64,000 nt of DNA from assembly GCF_945859705.1 (NCBI RefSeq), contig NC_079134.1, forward strand, positions 165,017,718 to 165,081,717. Direction: 5' to 3'. The notes under the pieces were generated by a model that was given only the letters and a program-made list of their open reading frames with translations, was not told the DNA's origin and ran no database searches. Positions 9,831 to 21,474 of the stretch are shown here, in pieces. This DNA is from Episyrphus balteatus. Its lineage: Eukaryota; Arthropoda; Insecta; Diptera; Syrphidae. Position 1 is the first letter of the stretch. Every line of letters begins with the position of its first letter. The position numbers and the translations under genes are program-made.

Positions 9831-11379
9831 TTAAAACCAATTTATTCAGTATTTTTTTTTTTTTTTTTTTTTTTCAATAAAGAAAGGCAGTAGTTTTTTT
9901 TATTTTAATAATACACAGATTTTTTTTTTTTTTTTTCAAAGAAAAAATTGTATATTTATTTTTGGTATTTTGTTTTATAAAAAATATCCAAGTTAAAAAT
10001 GAGATATTTAGGTGCGGTGGTGTGGTGTTTTTTTTTTTTTTTTTTTTTATTATTTTTATTTTGGTGGTAGTGGTGGTGGTTGATGGTGGTTGTGGTGGTT
10101 GGGTGTTGCCAATGTGTTTCAAACATTGGGGTCAAATATTGATTTTTATTGTGTTTCGTTTATACGAAAAATAACAATTTTTTTGTTTTATTATTTTTGC
10201 CGCGATTTAAACGAAAATAGAAAAAGGAAAAAAGAAAAAGAAAAAAACAAATATAAACATAATTTTATAAAAATAAATAAAATTTAAATAAATGGTTTAT
10301 ATAAGCGAAAAAGGGAAACAAATTGATAGTATGTTTTTGTTGATGATGTATGTATATTCGAGTAGATAGAGAGTATAGAGTAGAGTTGAATAAATAAATT
10401 TAAAAAAAAATGTGATAAATTCGGTGTAAAAGAATGTATGAAGGACGTGATGTGATGTGACGTGAATAAAGCAGCGCAAAACAAATTGTTTTTTTTTTTA
10501 GTAGTAGTTTGTTATTAAGTTAATGTGATGATAGCGTGATTTAGCAGCAAAAAAGAGTATAGAGAGTATAGAAAAATACAAGGACTTTTCTTTCATTTTT
10601 TTTATTATTTTATTATTATGGTGATGTGACGTATACATAAGTTTAAATTTAGATATTTTATTGTTTTGCAAAAAAAAAAAGCCAGCAGCTACAAAAGGAG
10701 GCACGATTTTTATTTTATTGCTTTTTTTTATTTTTTTGTCAAAGCAAACTTTGGTGAGTAGCCTACTTTTTTTTATTATGGCATAAAAGTGTAAAAGAGA
10801 ATATTTAGATTCAAAACAAAGAAATACAAAGAAAGTAAAAAAAAGAAAAATCATTAAACTTTTATAATAGCAGCAGCAGCAGCAAGCAAAATGGCATACT
10901 GAGAGAGAATGTCAACAACACTTTGTTATTTATTTTAAATCATTGTACTAGTTTATAGATTATGATGATGCAGTTTTTTTTTTTTTGCGGTTAATTATCA
11001 AATTACAAACTAAATATATATTGCTGTTAAATAAAATATATAGAGGACAACAACCTGGGTTCAATAATAAGAGTGATAAATATGACAGCTTAATACAAAG
11101 ATATAAGATTGATGTAATCATTGTTAGAAAATGCCCCATTATGTGGTTAAAATAGACGTTAATTGACAGGTAAATAAGTTTGTAATATATTTGTTTGCCT
11201 AATATTTTCATTTAAGAAAATTTTATAATACAGGGTGTTATTTTTTTTTTTTAATAAGAAAACTCTTACTTTTTATTATAGAACGAAAAGTAGTAGATGC
11301 CAATAGAAAGCAAGGATTTCAACTGGCTTAAATACAACATATAGCCCAAAATGTTAAATAACACTGCCCAACACACAAA
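9831..11379. other. Noncoding, microsatellite-rich flank of exon A
   Basis: Long T runs (about 9849-9874, 9920-9938, 10029-10048), a GTG/GGT microsatellite (10063-10110), a CAG run (10869-10884) and repeated TGATGTGA words (10445-10470). No coding exon is supported. This is upstream flank or first intron of the minus-strand gene. Confidence 0.5.
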
Positions 11380-11480
11380 AATTTTCCAGACCGTTGTTTA
11401 TCATTTCTTACTAAATTTAGGGTGCTGATTCCAAAAATAACATCACTTTTTTTCTAGCAGCTCTAGTTTTTAAATTATTC
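11380..11480 (-). repeat. Inverted monomer of the 11.65-12.13 kb repeat
   Basis: Reverse-complemented, this reads 'ctagagctgctagaaaaaaa' and later 'ctggaaaatttttgtgtg', matching the plus-strand monomers at 11.65-12.13 kb (agctgctagaaagaaa ... ctggaaaatttt). One monomer is therefore in opposite orientation to the array, separated by about 170 bp. Confidence 0.55.
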
Positions 11481-11649
11481 ATACATGGAAATCCATAGAA
11501 ATTCATACAATTTTTTTTTTTTTGTTAAATTTTTTTTTATTTACAAATTTTTTTTTTTTGTATTTTTATTTTACTAACTGAACCGAAAATTACATTCGAA
11601 ACAAATTTTTCCAACAAAACTTTAAAAACGCTTGTAATAATAAAATCTA

Positions 11650-12130
11650 AAAAAATAGTATGACATTACTCTAAAAAAGTGAAAAATTAAAATATCTAAA
11701 AAAAATAGAGCTCCTAGAAAGCAACCAGTGTGATTGTTAGGCTTAGTGAACCCAAATGCATTAGGTTCAATAAGAAATTTTTTGGAAAATGTTAACAAAC
11801 AGTTAAAATAAGTACGGAATTACCCCTAAAATGTGGAAAACTAAAATATTTAAAAAATAGAGCTCCTAGAAAAAATTAATCTGATTTTTAGGTTTACTGA
11901 CCCCAAATACATTGAGTTTAATATAATTTTTTTTTGAAAATTTTAATAAACGCTCAAAATAAGAAAAACTTAAAAATTAGTATGAATATCTCCAAATATG
12001 AAAAACTAAATATTTCAAACACTAAAGCTGCTAGAAAGAAACAAACATTATTTTTGAGCTTACTGAACCCAAATCTATAAAATTTGATATAAATATTTCT
12101 GGAAAATTTTAAAAAGTTGAAAATTGTTGA
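11650..12130 (+). repeat. Three diverged monomers of a ~155-165 bp tandem repeat
   Basis: The phrase AG(C)TCCTAG/AGCTGCTAG starts at 11709, 11861 and 12026. Each is followed by 'ttactgaacccaaat'-like wording and a '(t)ggaaaatttt' end. Spacing is 152 and 165 bp. The copies differ at many positions, so the array is old. Family not identified. Confidence 0.65.
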
Positions 12131-15100
12131 CCAGTGTAATTTTAAACTCTCCATTATACAAAAAGGTGAAGCAACAATTAAAAGTAGGTATTGATTTAAT
12201 TACTGATTTTCGGTAGACTTCTTCTCAGCTAAAAATGGAAACTGAGATTAAACAAAAATCAATAAAAGCTTCAGCTTTCTAGTTTGAAAATAATAATAAT
12301 AATCATTGGAAAAATTAATTTTTTGATTATTTTTCTAATTTTTTAATTTTTAACTTGCGACATTCAAGTTATATTACCCCAGTCTTGTTTCTGTTCAGTT
12401 ATTTACCATACGAACTTGAAATTTATTTGACGTGGTTTTACAAATTGTTATATACGAAGAAAATTGTATGCTAAATTTCTCATAGGTTAGAATTAATGGA
12501 TTAAAATAGGACTAATTTGCCATCAAAAAACAAGTTTAGTTTAAAGTACATATATGTAGATATTGTTTCAAGGATAATTGGCTATTTCGTCCCATTTTTT
12601 TTTTTTGTGAAATCTACCTGGGAAAGGATTGCACCAACCACTTTGCACTTTACAACTTTTCATTTCAACTTTGCAAATTTATTTCTCCAAACGCCAATTT
12701 GCAAAGAGGAAATTATTATTATTTTTTTTTTTTTTGAAAAGCAAAATAAATGTGAAAAATAATTTTCTGAAAGTGCAAAGTTAGGACAGTTTTCAAAACA
12801 TTTTTGTTTTGCACTTCAAAGCTTTTCAATAACAGAAAAAACTCTTTTTACGGTTTCCAATAGATTAGAATGAATTGCTTTGAATAAATGTTATAATTTT
12901 AAACATTTACATATCATAAATTTAAACATTTTTATCAATAGGAGATACATACAAAACAAGTGAAAAATTGAAAACATTTTTTTTAAAGATTATGATAGTT
13001 TAAAGTCAAAATTGTGATCCTTTGATTTTTTTTTGCAAAAAATCGATCGAATAAAACAAAATTGAATCGAAACGTTGAGGGGTTTTTGTGGGCATATTAA
13101 ACTGTAAAAAGCACAATCAAAATTACTGGTTTTCTTGATTTTTCCAACTGATAATCTTAAAAACCACCAAAAGCTCATTTTTTCTTGAATTAATGCAATT
13201 ATATAATATAAAAATGTATTCAACATCTCGATACACCCCATAATTTGTTTTGTGCAATCAGTGGTTTCCGAGTTATTGATGATTAAAGGCAAAAAAAAAT
13301 CCTTTTTCCGTTCAAAGTTCGATATCTGAGCGTCGAAGTTTTTGTATCGAATTAAAAAAAAAAAAGAAAATTTTAGCTCAATGAACAAGTTATCCTTTAT
13401 TTAATTCTGCAAAGAAATTAAGTGCATTCGTTTTTTACCTACAAGTTTTCAAAATTAAGTTCATCCTTTAAAAAATTAATTTCATTCTTCGCAAACGAAA
13501 TTCACCCTTTTGCAAATCAAATTCACCTTATGAAAATTAAATGCTCAAGTTAACTTAAGCTAAAATTTTAAATTTTTAGTGTAGGGTATAAACATGATAT
13601 TTTCATTCAAAAACTATGGTAATAGACTACTTCTATTATATTTTTACCAAAAATTATTAGATTATACGAGTAGGGTTACCGCACATTTAAAATAGGTTTC
13701 CTCTGTCAGATTCCTCTTATTTTTATTAGACAGTGGATTTAGATGTTACCGAAAAATAACTCCACAGAAGTTATTAAAGCGAAATTTTCATATTTGTCTC
13801 TTAATACAGGAAATTAAGTGAATTGAGCATAATTGCACTTTTTTTGGTTGGAGCTTTTTGTGTCAAACCAAACTCAACATTTTTTTTATATGCAATTTTC
13901 TATTAGAACGGGATTAATATCTCATATTGATCGAAAATTGCATGCATTTATTTAATTTATATAATGACTAATCCTATCAAAAATGAATCCCACAATAATT
14001 AAAAGACTGGAAAATCACATTATTTTTACCGCTTAAAGTAAGCTACAAATCCATCTCTTATCACAAAACAACAAATGAATGCATTCAGAATTGTTGCTTA
14101 ACGCCTCAATAAGCTAATTATTCTATTGTCGTAAATCCTTTTTTTGGTCATTCCAATAAAAACCAATTAGAATTTCCAAATTAAGTTTTTTAATTCATTG
14201 AAACACTAACAAATAACTAATAAAATGAACTCATCACATTTAACTGAATTATAATTTTAATTTAAAATAAAAAATTAAAAAAAAAACATAAAATCATAAA
14301 TGAATAATTTCATTAAAAATACATACATTTAAATCCATTAAATTCATTAAACCGTTAATCGATTTTATATGGAATCATATCAGCAGTGATGTATTTTATT
14401 TAAATTAACTGCGCCTCCCTGATGAGTATGTATATCCAGTGAAACACAAAGCAATTAAAAATCAGTTTTAACATGAAAAAGGATGTTTTTTTTTGTATAA
14501 TGTCCCTTGTTTACCCAAATGATTTATACATCCCAATTTTACTCGTTTTTGTTTTTATATTGTCCCACTTTAATAGGGTATATTTTGCGGAAACATGATC
14601 TTCCCGCACCAAAGTAACAAATTGTGGTTGCAGCAATACAAAAATCGAATCGAGGCAAGGGTTGGTTATGGTTATATGCTCTTATACATTTGCGTGGTGT
14701 AAAAAGCACATCCTACACAACAACTCCTCCTTTGGCAATATTTATTATCAGATCAGAACAGCACAGCAGAACTGAACTCATCTAACCGCACACAATTGCA
14801 CTATTTGCATGGGCAAACTCTCGCTCGGTGAACCATGGAATCGTATCCGGTTCCAGAGTGGTTACAACAGCCAAGAGTGTGATAACATTCAAATTGGATA
14901 ATAAAATGACCAACTTCGTCTTTTCGACCATCTGAAATAATCCTATTCCATATTCTACCCTGCCCTCCCCTAACCTCCCCCAAAATCCCTTCTAGCAACA
15001 AAAAAAAAAAGATATCTATAAATTCATTCGAAATGCATTTAGGACACAATTTAGGACAAACATAGTTTTTTTTTTGGTATTTTTGAGGACATTGATATAT

Positions 15101-16190
15101 GCATGTGGCATTCACCTCATAGCCAGGATGAGTGTATATTTTTATTTTGAAGCATAAAGTAGATATGATATGTCATTCTTGCACCCGATTATGCGGAGAT
15201 ATTTTTCGGGCCCTCTGTGCCACCACCAAATCCACCACAAAGTGCCCACCACCACCGACCGTCACCATCGAAAATCGGGTCACAATTATGTCATAGCCAG
15301 GCCAGAAGTATACCTACAGAGTTGCAAAATATATTGGAGAATGAAAAATTAAACACCACACCAAATATATCGAAGGACACAACATAAGAACTCCTCTGCA
15401 ACACTGCCTGCAATCTGCAAACACAACCCACCACATCACACATAGTCGAGTCGTTCGTTAACTCTCGACCTGAATCCACTCTGTATGACTGTGGCCTTAT
15501 ACGAGTCTCAAAGCAAGAGTATTATAGTGAGAACAGAGGGCTTTTATACACACACACAAACAAAGCAAAGAGAGAGAGATGGCGATTAATCCCACTTCTG
15601 ACTATTTGTGTATTTTTCTGTTTATAATAAAACAAATTGCATTGACGTTGCACAGAAACCTTTCAACAGAATCACATTTGTGGCTTTTTGTCATTGCTAT
15701 AAGTTTCTTACCAACAAAATTTGTATCATGTAAATTTGTATGGAAAAAAAAGGAGGATGGAGTAACGAACGGAACTTTGACGCACTAAAAAAAAAATATA
15801 TGTATAACATGCGTTCTCACTGGGGACTTAATGCGGCCTAACGAGGGAATAAACAGTAAAGCTTTTGATATCTGGTGTAGGTGGTGGCATGGATGGTGTA
15901 GCAATGACGATATGGTAGAGCCTAAGGCTAATTACCTCAACTAGAGGCAATAGGATTTAACTCGCTCTTAAGTCGTCCAACAGCAACAGCAGCATATAGT
16001 CGCTTCTTGTGTTTCCATGGAAATATTTGTTTGCCTCTTGGCTCGTGTTTGACACATTTTCCATTTCCCCATATAGTAAAAACATGTTTTCATTAGGATG
16101 ATACAGTATGGATTCGATGATTAGGCTTATTTCTATAGATTTTCTTTTGATTAAATAGTTTCCATCTGGAACTTTGATGAGAAGTTGGGG
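12131..16190. other. Noncoding stretch with a GC-richer island
   Basis: 12.1-14.5 kb is featureless AT-rich DNA. 14530-15555 is distinctly richer in GC and contains 'ctaccctgccctcccc', 'ccaccaccgaccgtcacc' and a GAGAGAGAGA tract at 15569, which could bind GAGA factor. Open frames on both strands here (14801-15115 minus, 15170-15352 plus) lack start context, splice sites or recognisable domains. I read it as a possible enhancer or an unrecognised 5' exon. Confidence 0.45.
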
Positions 16191-17960
16191 AGAATGGTTT
16201 GGGACCTTACAAAAATGCCAACAAATCATTACAGTTCAAGGGTTCAGTATAAAGTTAAAACTTTTTAAACTTTTTTACAATTCCATTGGATGAAAAAGCC
16301 TCTTCCAAAGTTTTTCAGACCTAACAAGTTTTTGCGTTTAACCCAAAGAATTCATGAGTTTAAGTTTTTCATATTCAATGAGATTCAAACCACATTTCGA
16401 CTTGTATACAAATCCAAAAGAAACCAGTTTGTTCATAAAACTTTTAGGACCCTTAAAATATTATAAGAAACAAAACAAATTCATGACTGAACATTTTCCA
16501 AGGCACATGAACATAAGTCTCGTTTTGAATGAAACTCATATCAAATTTTATAGGGACCAAAAACTTTAGAAACATTTTGGGATCCCAAAGGTTTTTTTTT
16601 TAAATTCCTGGACCTGAATTTCCACCTCATTTTACCATTAAAATGAATTCAAATATGTCACCCAAATAAAATAAAATGTTGGTTACGAAATTTTGAGACC
16701 CTACAAGGATTATTAGAATCTTAAAAAAATCGGTACAATTTTCTAAGTTCCAGGAACTTGATAATTTAGTAATCTTCGAACTCTTGTATTGTTCAATTTC
16801 AAAAGTATTAAGAAATAACAAGTCTTTTTAGAAATGTATGGGTCAAAATTTCACAAATTGAAGCATAAAAAGTGCCTCACATCAGGAGGTCTTGAGTCGA
16901 ATTTTTTTTTATGATTCTTCGAGAACAAATAATCTTATAAGAAGCTGTGGGCCCGACAAGCCCTCTTTAAAATGTCTATAGAATTAAATAAAATATTGTA
17001 AGAACAAAGTTGCTCTTCCCTATGTAAGCATATTGAAATTTGAGACACTGCTGCTATCTCTACGCATGAAAATTGTATAAGCAGCATTTTGCAATTCTAC
17101 AAGTATTATTGAAATTTTATAAAGGTTTTATAAATTAAACTGTCTTCCATCACAAGTATACTAGCACCTCTTCAATGTAGAGCTGTTTGAAGTTTTGTAG
17201 CATTTATTTCAGAAAATATTTGAGACCTTAAAAGTTTTTTTTTTTTTAATAAATAAAGAATTAAGAAATCAAAATGGATCCACTCCTAGTGACACCCAAA
17301 CTAAGATCCAAATCAAATAAGCGACTTCGATAATATCTTTTAGGATGAAAAAAAATCATAGAAAAGGTTTTTTTTTTTTAAATAGATCCAAATGTAGTGA
17401 AAGACTAAGCATAAATGTTTTGAGACCCTATACGTTTTTTGTACCTGGGTATCACAGACATGCAAGGTGCAACGCTAACTGAAAGAAGATTATTTAAATT
17501 AAAACTTAACTATTGTAGCACGTTACCAGATCAGTAGTCTTGGCAAAATTTGGGACCTCACTAGTTTTTTTGAGAAATGGCTGAATAAAAATTTCACAAA
17601 CTGGAGGGATATAAGTTTCAATCTAATCAAATATATTTCATCTGAACCATCCTGTTGAAGAAAGTTCCTTATAAGTTTTGGGACCTTACAAGTTTTTGGT
17701 ACTTTGAAAAAATTATGAAGAACGAATTAAGATCCAAATTTGAGATTTATGTTCCATTTAATCAAAATAAAAAACATTACTCAAATGTTAAGACCCCAAG
17801 AGTTTTTTAAGAACAAATTATTTTATAACTCACAGGGGCAAGGCTATGTAAAAGGCTCAGAATGTGTAAGATGCTATAAAAATCAGAAGCTTTTGGGACC
17901 TCCCACATGAAGAGCAGTTACTGATAAGAGTTTTTGGACCTTAGAAGAAAATCTCTTACG
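16190..17960 (+). repeat. Ancient tandem array, ~127-bp period
   Basis: A motif close to TTTTGGGACCTTACAAGTTTTT recurs near 16198, 16316, 16442, 16575, 16691, 16946, 17219, 17418, 17548, 17676, 17787, 17891 and 17930. Most spacings are 104-133 bp, and two are near 255-273 bp (a missing or unreadable copy). Between motifs, 'gatccaaat' and 'gaattaag' words also recur. The units are heavily diverged, indicating an old satellite-like block now without sequence homogenisation. Confidence 0.65.
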
Positions 17961-20900
17961 AAATTTATAAAAAGAATTCATTTATCGAAGTTTCCGAACT
18001 CAAAAATCATTAAATGTTAAAAAGATAACACGAAGGTAAATTTTATAAATGCTCAAATGCTTTTATTTTGTGTGTAACTCCAAGATTGACAAATGTTGGC
18101 AGCATATTAAACTTTTTCACTAAGGTATTTTTAAAGTGTGCCTAACCAAATGATCAGCACTGTTTTAACAGATTCAGCTCGTGCTGAATAAAATCGGACA
18201 TACTCTCTCGTATTATACATATGAATTGTGTGTCGTCGCAATGTGTAATCTTCCGAACGAACAAACAAAAAAAAAAAAAACACTCTTTTGATGGCTCATA
18301 TAATCGTTCTGTCAGCGAGTTTGGCAGTTTAATTTAAGTTACACCAGCTGCAAATATTAGTGGTAATGGGGGAAGAGAGAAAAAGGAAGTAATGAAAATA
18401 AGAGAGATTAAACCCATCTAGAGAGCAAAAAAAAGGGTTGTCGTTTTTCTGGTGACTATATACGAGTATACTATATAAATGGTTGGTAGAGTATTTGCTT
18501 GTGACTTTATTTGGATTTAATTAAGCCGGAAGCGGATGCACCAGTAGCAAGTAATAGCAGCAGTAACAAAATCAACAAAGATTAAAGAAATGAACATTTT
18601 ATTCCAGAAAAAAAAAAAGAAATAAAAACCAGCAAAAAAGAAAAGATGAGAGAGAATTTTATTATTTTAACTAAAGGGGTTGACTCTTAAAAGTCCAAGA
18701 GCTAGCGGCCAATTGGACTATTTACATAGTATGTAATTCTCCAGAAATGACTTCTATGATGTCATTGAACATTGAATGACGGTAATTGTGACAAGCGGAA
18801 ATTTTAAGGAAACAAAAGTTTCAACTTCATTAAAGAGCTTTTGAAGTATCTTCAAGAGGTTTAGGTCCATTTTCTTCACTCAGAGTTGAACATAACTTGA
18901 GAATTTTTAATATAAAAATTCTCAAGTTTTGTTCAACTCCGAGTGAAGAAAATGGACCTTATGGTATTTCGGTCAAGCTATTTTGTGGATTTAAATAAAA
19001 AAACGGCAAATTTTTTGGCTGTCATTTTAAGTTTGACCAGAATTCTAACTGTACACTAAATAATATTAAAATTAAACATGACAATATAGTTAAATTAAAA
19101 GCTCTTCCTTATTTGAAATTATACTCAAAGTAGATTGAACCATAACCAAACCATCAATGTCATGTCAAAATTTGTACCTGTCGCTTTTATTTAGAGAAAA
19201 TGATATTTGATGAATATTTAATAAGACATTCCTGCTTACCGTCTTCATTTAAAAGATATAGCTTGAAGACTGCCAGTGCTGTTTTTTTTTTTTTTTTTTT
19301 TTTTGTGAAAAATGTGTATATTTGATTTAATCCACATTTATGTTAATGTGATGTTCAATTTTTGTCAGTTGACTTTTTGTTTCAATTTATTCAAAGTAGA
19401 TTTTTTTTTTGCACTTCGAGAAATAAACATTTATGTAAAAAGTTTCAATTTAAAGATAGAAAAACTTCACTTGGAAGAAAAATTTATTAAACGCAAATTT
19501 TCTCCGTCTTTTATCTTACACTTCATTTGCAATTTTATTACATGTACCTGAACATAACGTGAAAACTTTAGGTGAAAGAAGAAGTAAGACAACATTTGTT
19601 ATTAAAACACACTCGACTTTGGATTTTAGAGATTGCAAAATTCTGGCTGGAGTGTCTTTTGAATTGAAACTTGTTTAAACGATCTTCGGAGTATGAATTT
19701 TGGATTTGCAAAAAACCTGTGATATACAACGTTTCCAGAGGTAAATCGATAACTATCACGAATACCTCTGGCAGATATCAATCACAGATTGTCTCGAATC
19801 GTTCTGGTTAATATCACTGATAACTCTTAAAGGTATCACAAGTTTGCTTGAAGATATCACAAATTAACTTATAAATCAACGATTACTCGAGAAATTTGTG
19901 CATCTCATAGAGCTTAAAGACTATATTGGTGTCATATTAAAGGTGACATTGTCAGCTATAAAATTTTAGAGGTCTTCCGGGTGAAAGCCTAGCAGTTTTG
20001 ACTTGCAGCCCGAGCTAAACATGCATTTTTGGCTAGAATTCTGTTTTTGGTGGTGTTAGTGGACGAGTTAAGTAGTTTTTTGGTATATCAAAATCAAATG
20101 TAAAACTAAGCACTTTCCTGGCAAAGAAGCTTTTTGAGCAATTTGTTGAAAGTTTGTTTTTAAAATTATTAAAATATAAGGGAAAATTAGACAAAATTTA
20201 ATATAGACCTTGAAGATTCAGTGATGTCAAAATAAAGGTAATAACATCTTTTTACAAAATTTAGAGGTCTGCGGATCAAAGCTTGAAATTTTACCCCGAA
20301 GCCAGTGGGAAGTGAAAAATGCTCCTATAACCTTAAAACCGGCTGCATGACGTAACCTCCAATTTCTGACTTGGAAGACCTCTGGTTTTTAAAAGAAGAC
20401 ATTATTCGCTTTAATTTGAAATTAAATTCGCTTTTTTAATTTGATAAGTTTAAAGGGGTGCACAGTGCGACACTCCTTGGACAAAAAGAAAATAAAAATA
20501 TGTGCGATTTTTACAAAAGTAACGGTTACATCATATAATCTAATAACCAAACCATTGGAAAACAAAACTTTTTTTTCCATTGGGCAGAATAGTTTTTCGG
20601 CAAAGTCTGCTGCAACTATGCATTGGTAACAAGAAAAAATTCATTTTAGACAGCCTGGTTTGGTAAGTCCGAACGATTTATTCTTCCTAACAAGTACGGG
20701 TAACAGTTAAACAAAAATTTTTTTTTGGGTTATCAAGAAGGTATAATGTTTTATTATATACAATATTTTGGAAAGCAATTGGAGGTTTTTAATTTTTTTA
20801 TTTTTTTAATTTTGAAAATAACCATTTAATTTCCTTTTTTTGGAAAAGTTCAGGAACTTTGAATAGACGTAAAAAATTAACGGCTCAAAATATCCTGTAA

Positions 20901-21229
20901 TTTGTACAGAAACGCATAGACTATATGTTTGACTATATGCCACTGTATAAATTTACTGTTACAAACTGCTACACTATTTTTAATGATTTTTTAACAGCGT
21001 AGATCAAACCATAAAAAAACATTTTTGTGTAAATAAAAGTTATTTAAATTTTTATTTTAAATTAATTTTTGGATAGCTGTCCCATATAAGATAAGGACAA
21101 TTTAAGGGGTGATTCTTGGGTTTGTTCTAAGAAAAAATTATTTTACAGTAACGCTCTATCTGCAAAGTTGATACCACGTTACGATGATTTAAGAAAATGC
21201 TTACTTTTGTATACCTTTACTCATGTTAA
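17961..21229. other. Noncoding stretch, no gene seen
   Basis: Apart from the palindrome at 18.86 kb this is AT-rich DNA without supported exons. 'gtgcacagtgcgacactcc' near 20459 resembles the outer end of the Tc1-like element at 56.08 kb (cacggtgcgacactg) but has no partner end nearby. Two blocks with 'ttagaggtct' (about 19965 and 20260) may be an old duplication. Confidence 0.45.
18863..18959. repeat. 97-bp near-perfect palindrome
   Basis: The left arm 'aggtccattttcttcactc' ... 'cttgagaatttttaata' is repeated inverted on the right ('aaaattctcaag' ... 'gagtgaagaaaatggacct') with only a few mismatches and almost no loop. It would fold as one hairpin in RNA or DNA. It is either a very short foldback MITE or the remnant of an inverted duplication. 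No target duplication is obvious. Confidence 0.65.
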
Positions 21230-21470
21230 CCCTCTGTCGGCACACGGGTGCGAATTTGGCAGGACAAAAATTAAAAGTGGTCACAAAAAAGTGACTTTAT
21301 AAGGGTGAAAATGCATTTGTTTGAATTTTGAATACAATATTCGTATTCCTCGGAATATTTTACATCAATTTCATATGTGATTCTTTATAAAATAGTGAGA
21401 CCGAAAAAAGTTCCAGCGACACGAAAAAGTATAAACCAAATTTGCAAAAAAGAGGTGTGCCTACAGAGGA
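21230..21470. mobile_element. piggyBac-like MITE, copy B, complete
   Basis: 241 bp flanked by TTAA on both sides (21226-21229, 21471-21474). Left end CCCTCTGTCGGCACACGG. The right end, reverse-complemented, is TCCTCTGTAGGCACACC. Internal wording matches copy A at 2.08-3.41 kb in opposite orientation, apart from that copy's nested insertions. TTAA duplications and CCC ends indicate the piggyBac superfamily. Noncoding. This copy defines the empty-site sequence for dating the insertions in copy A. Confidence 0.8.
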
Positions 21471-21474
21471 TTAA

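Noticed and set aside
10063..10110. Gly/Val-rich frame over GTG repeats
   Set aside because: It is a GTG microsatellite translated, not a gene.
12990..13388. 132-codon minus-strand frame
   Set aside because: No family resemblance or splice context; Phe/Lys/Ile-rich, consistent with AT-rich noncoding DNA.
14801..15115. 104-codon minus-strand frame with several Cys residues
   Set aside because: Cys spacing fits no known domain I can name, no acceptor or donor supports an exon; kept only as part of the GC-richer island.
20459..20480. Solo end of the Tc1-like family (gcacagtgcgacac)
   Set aside because: Only about 13 bases match and no opposite end or TA-flanked partner was found.
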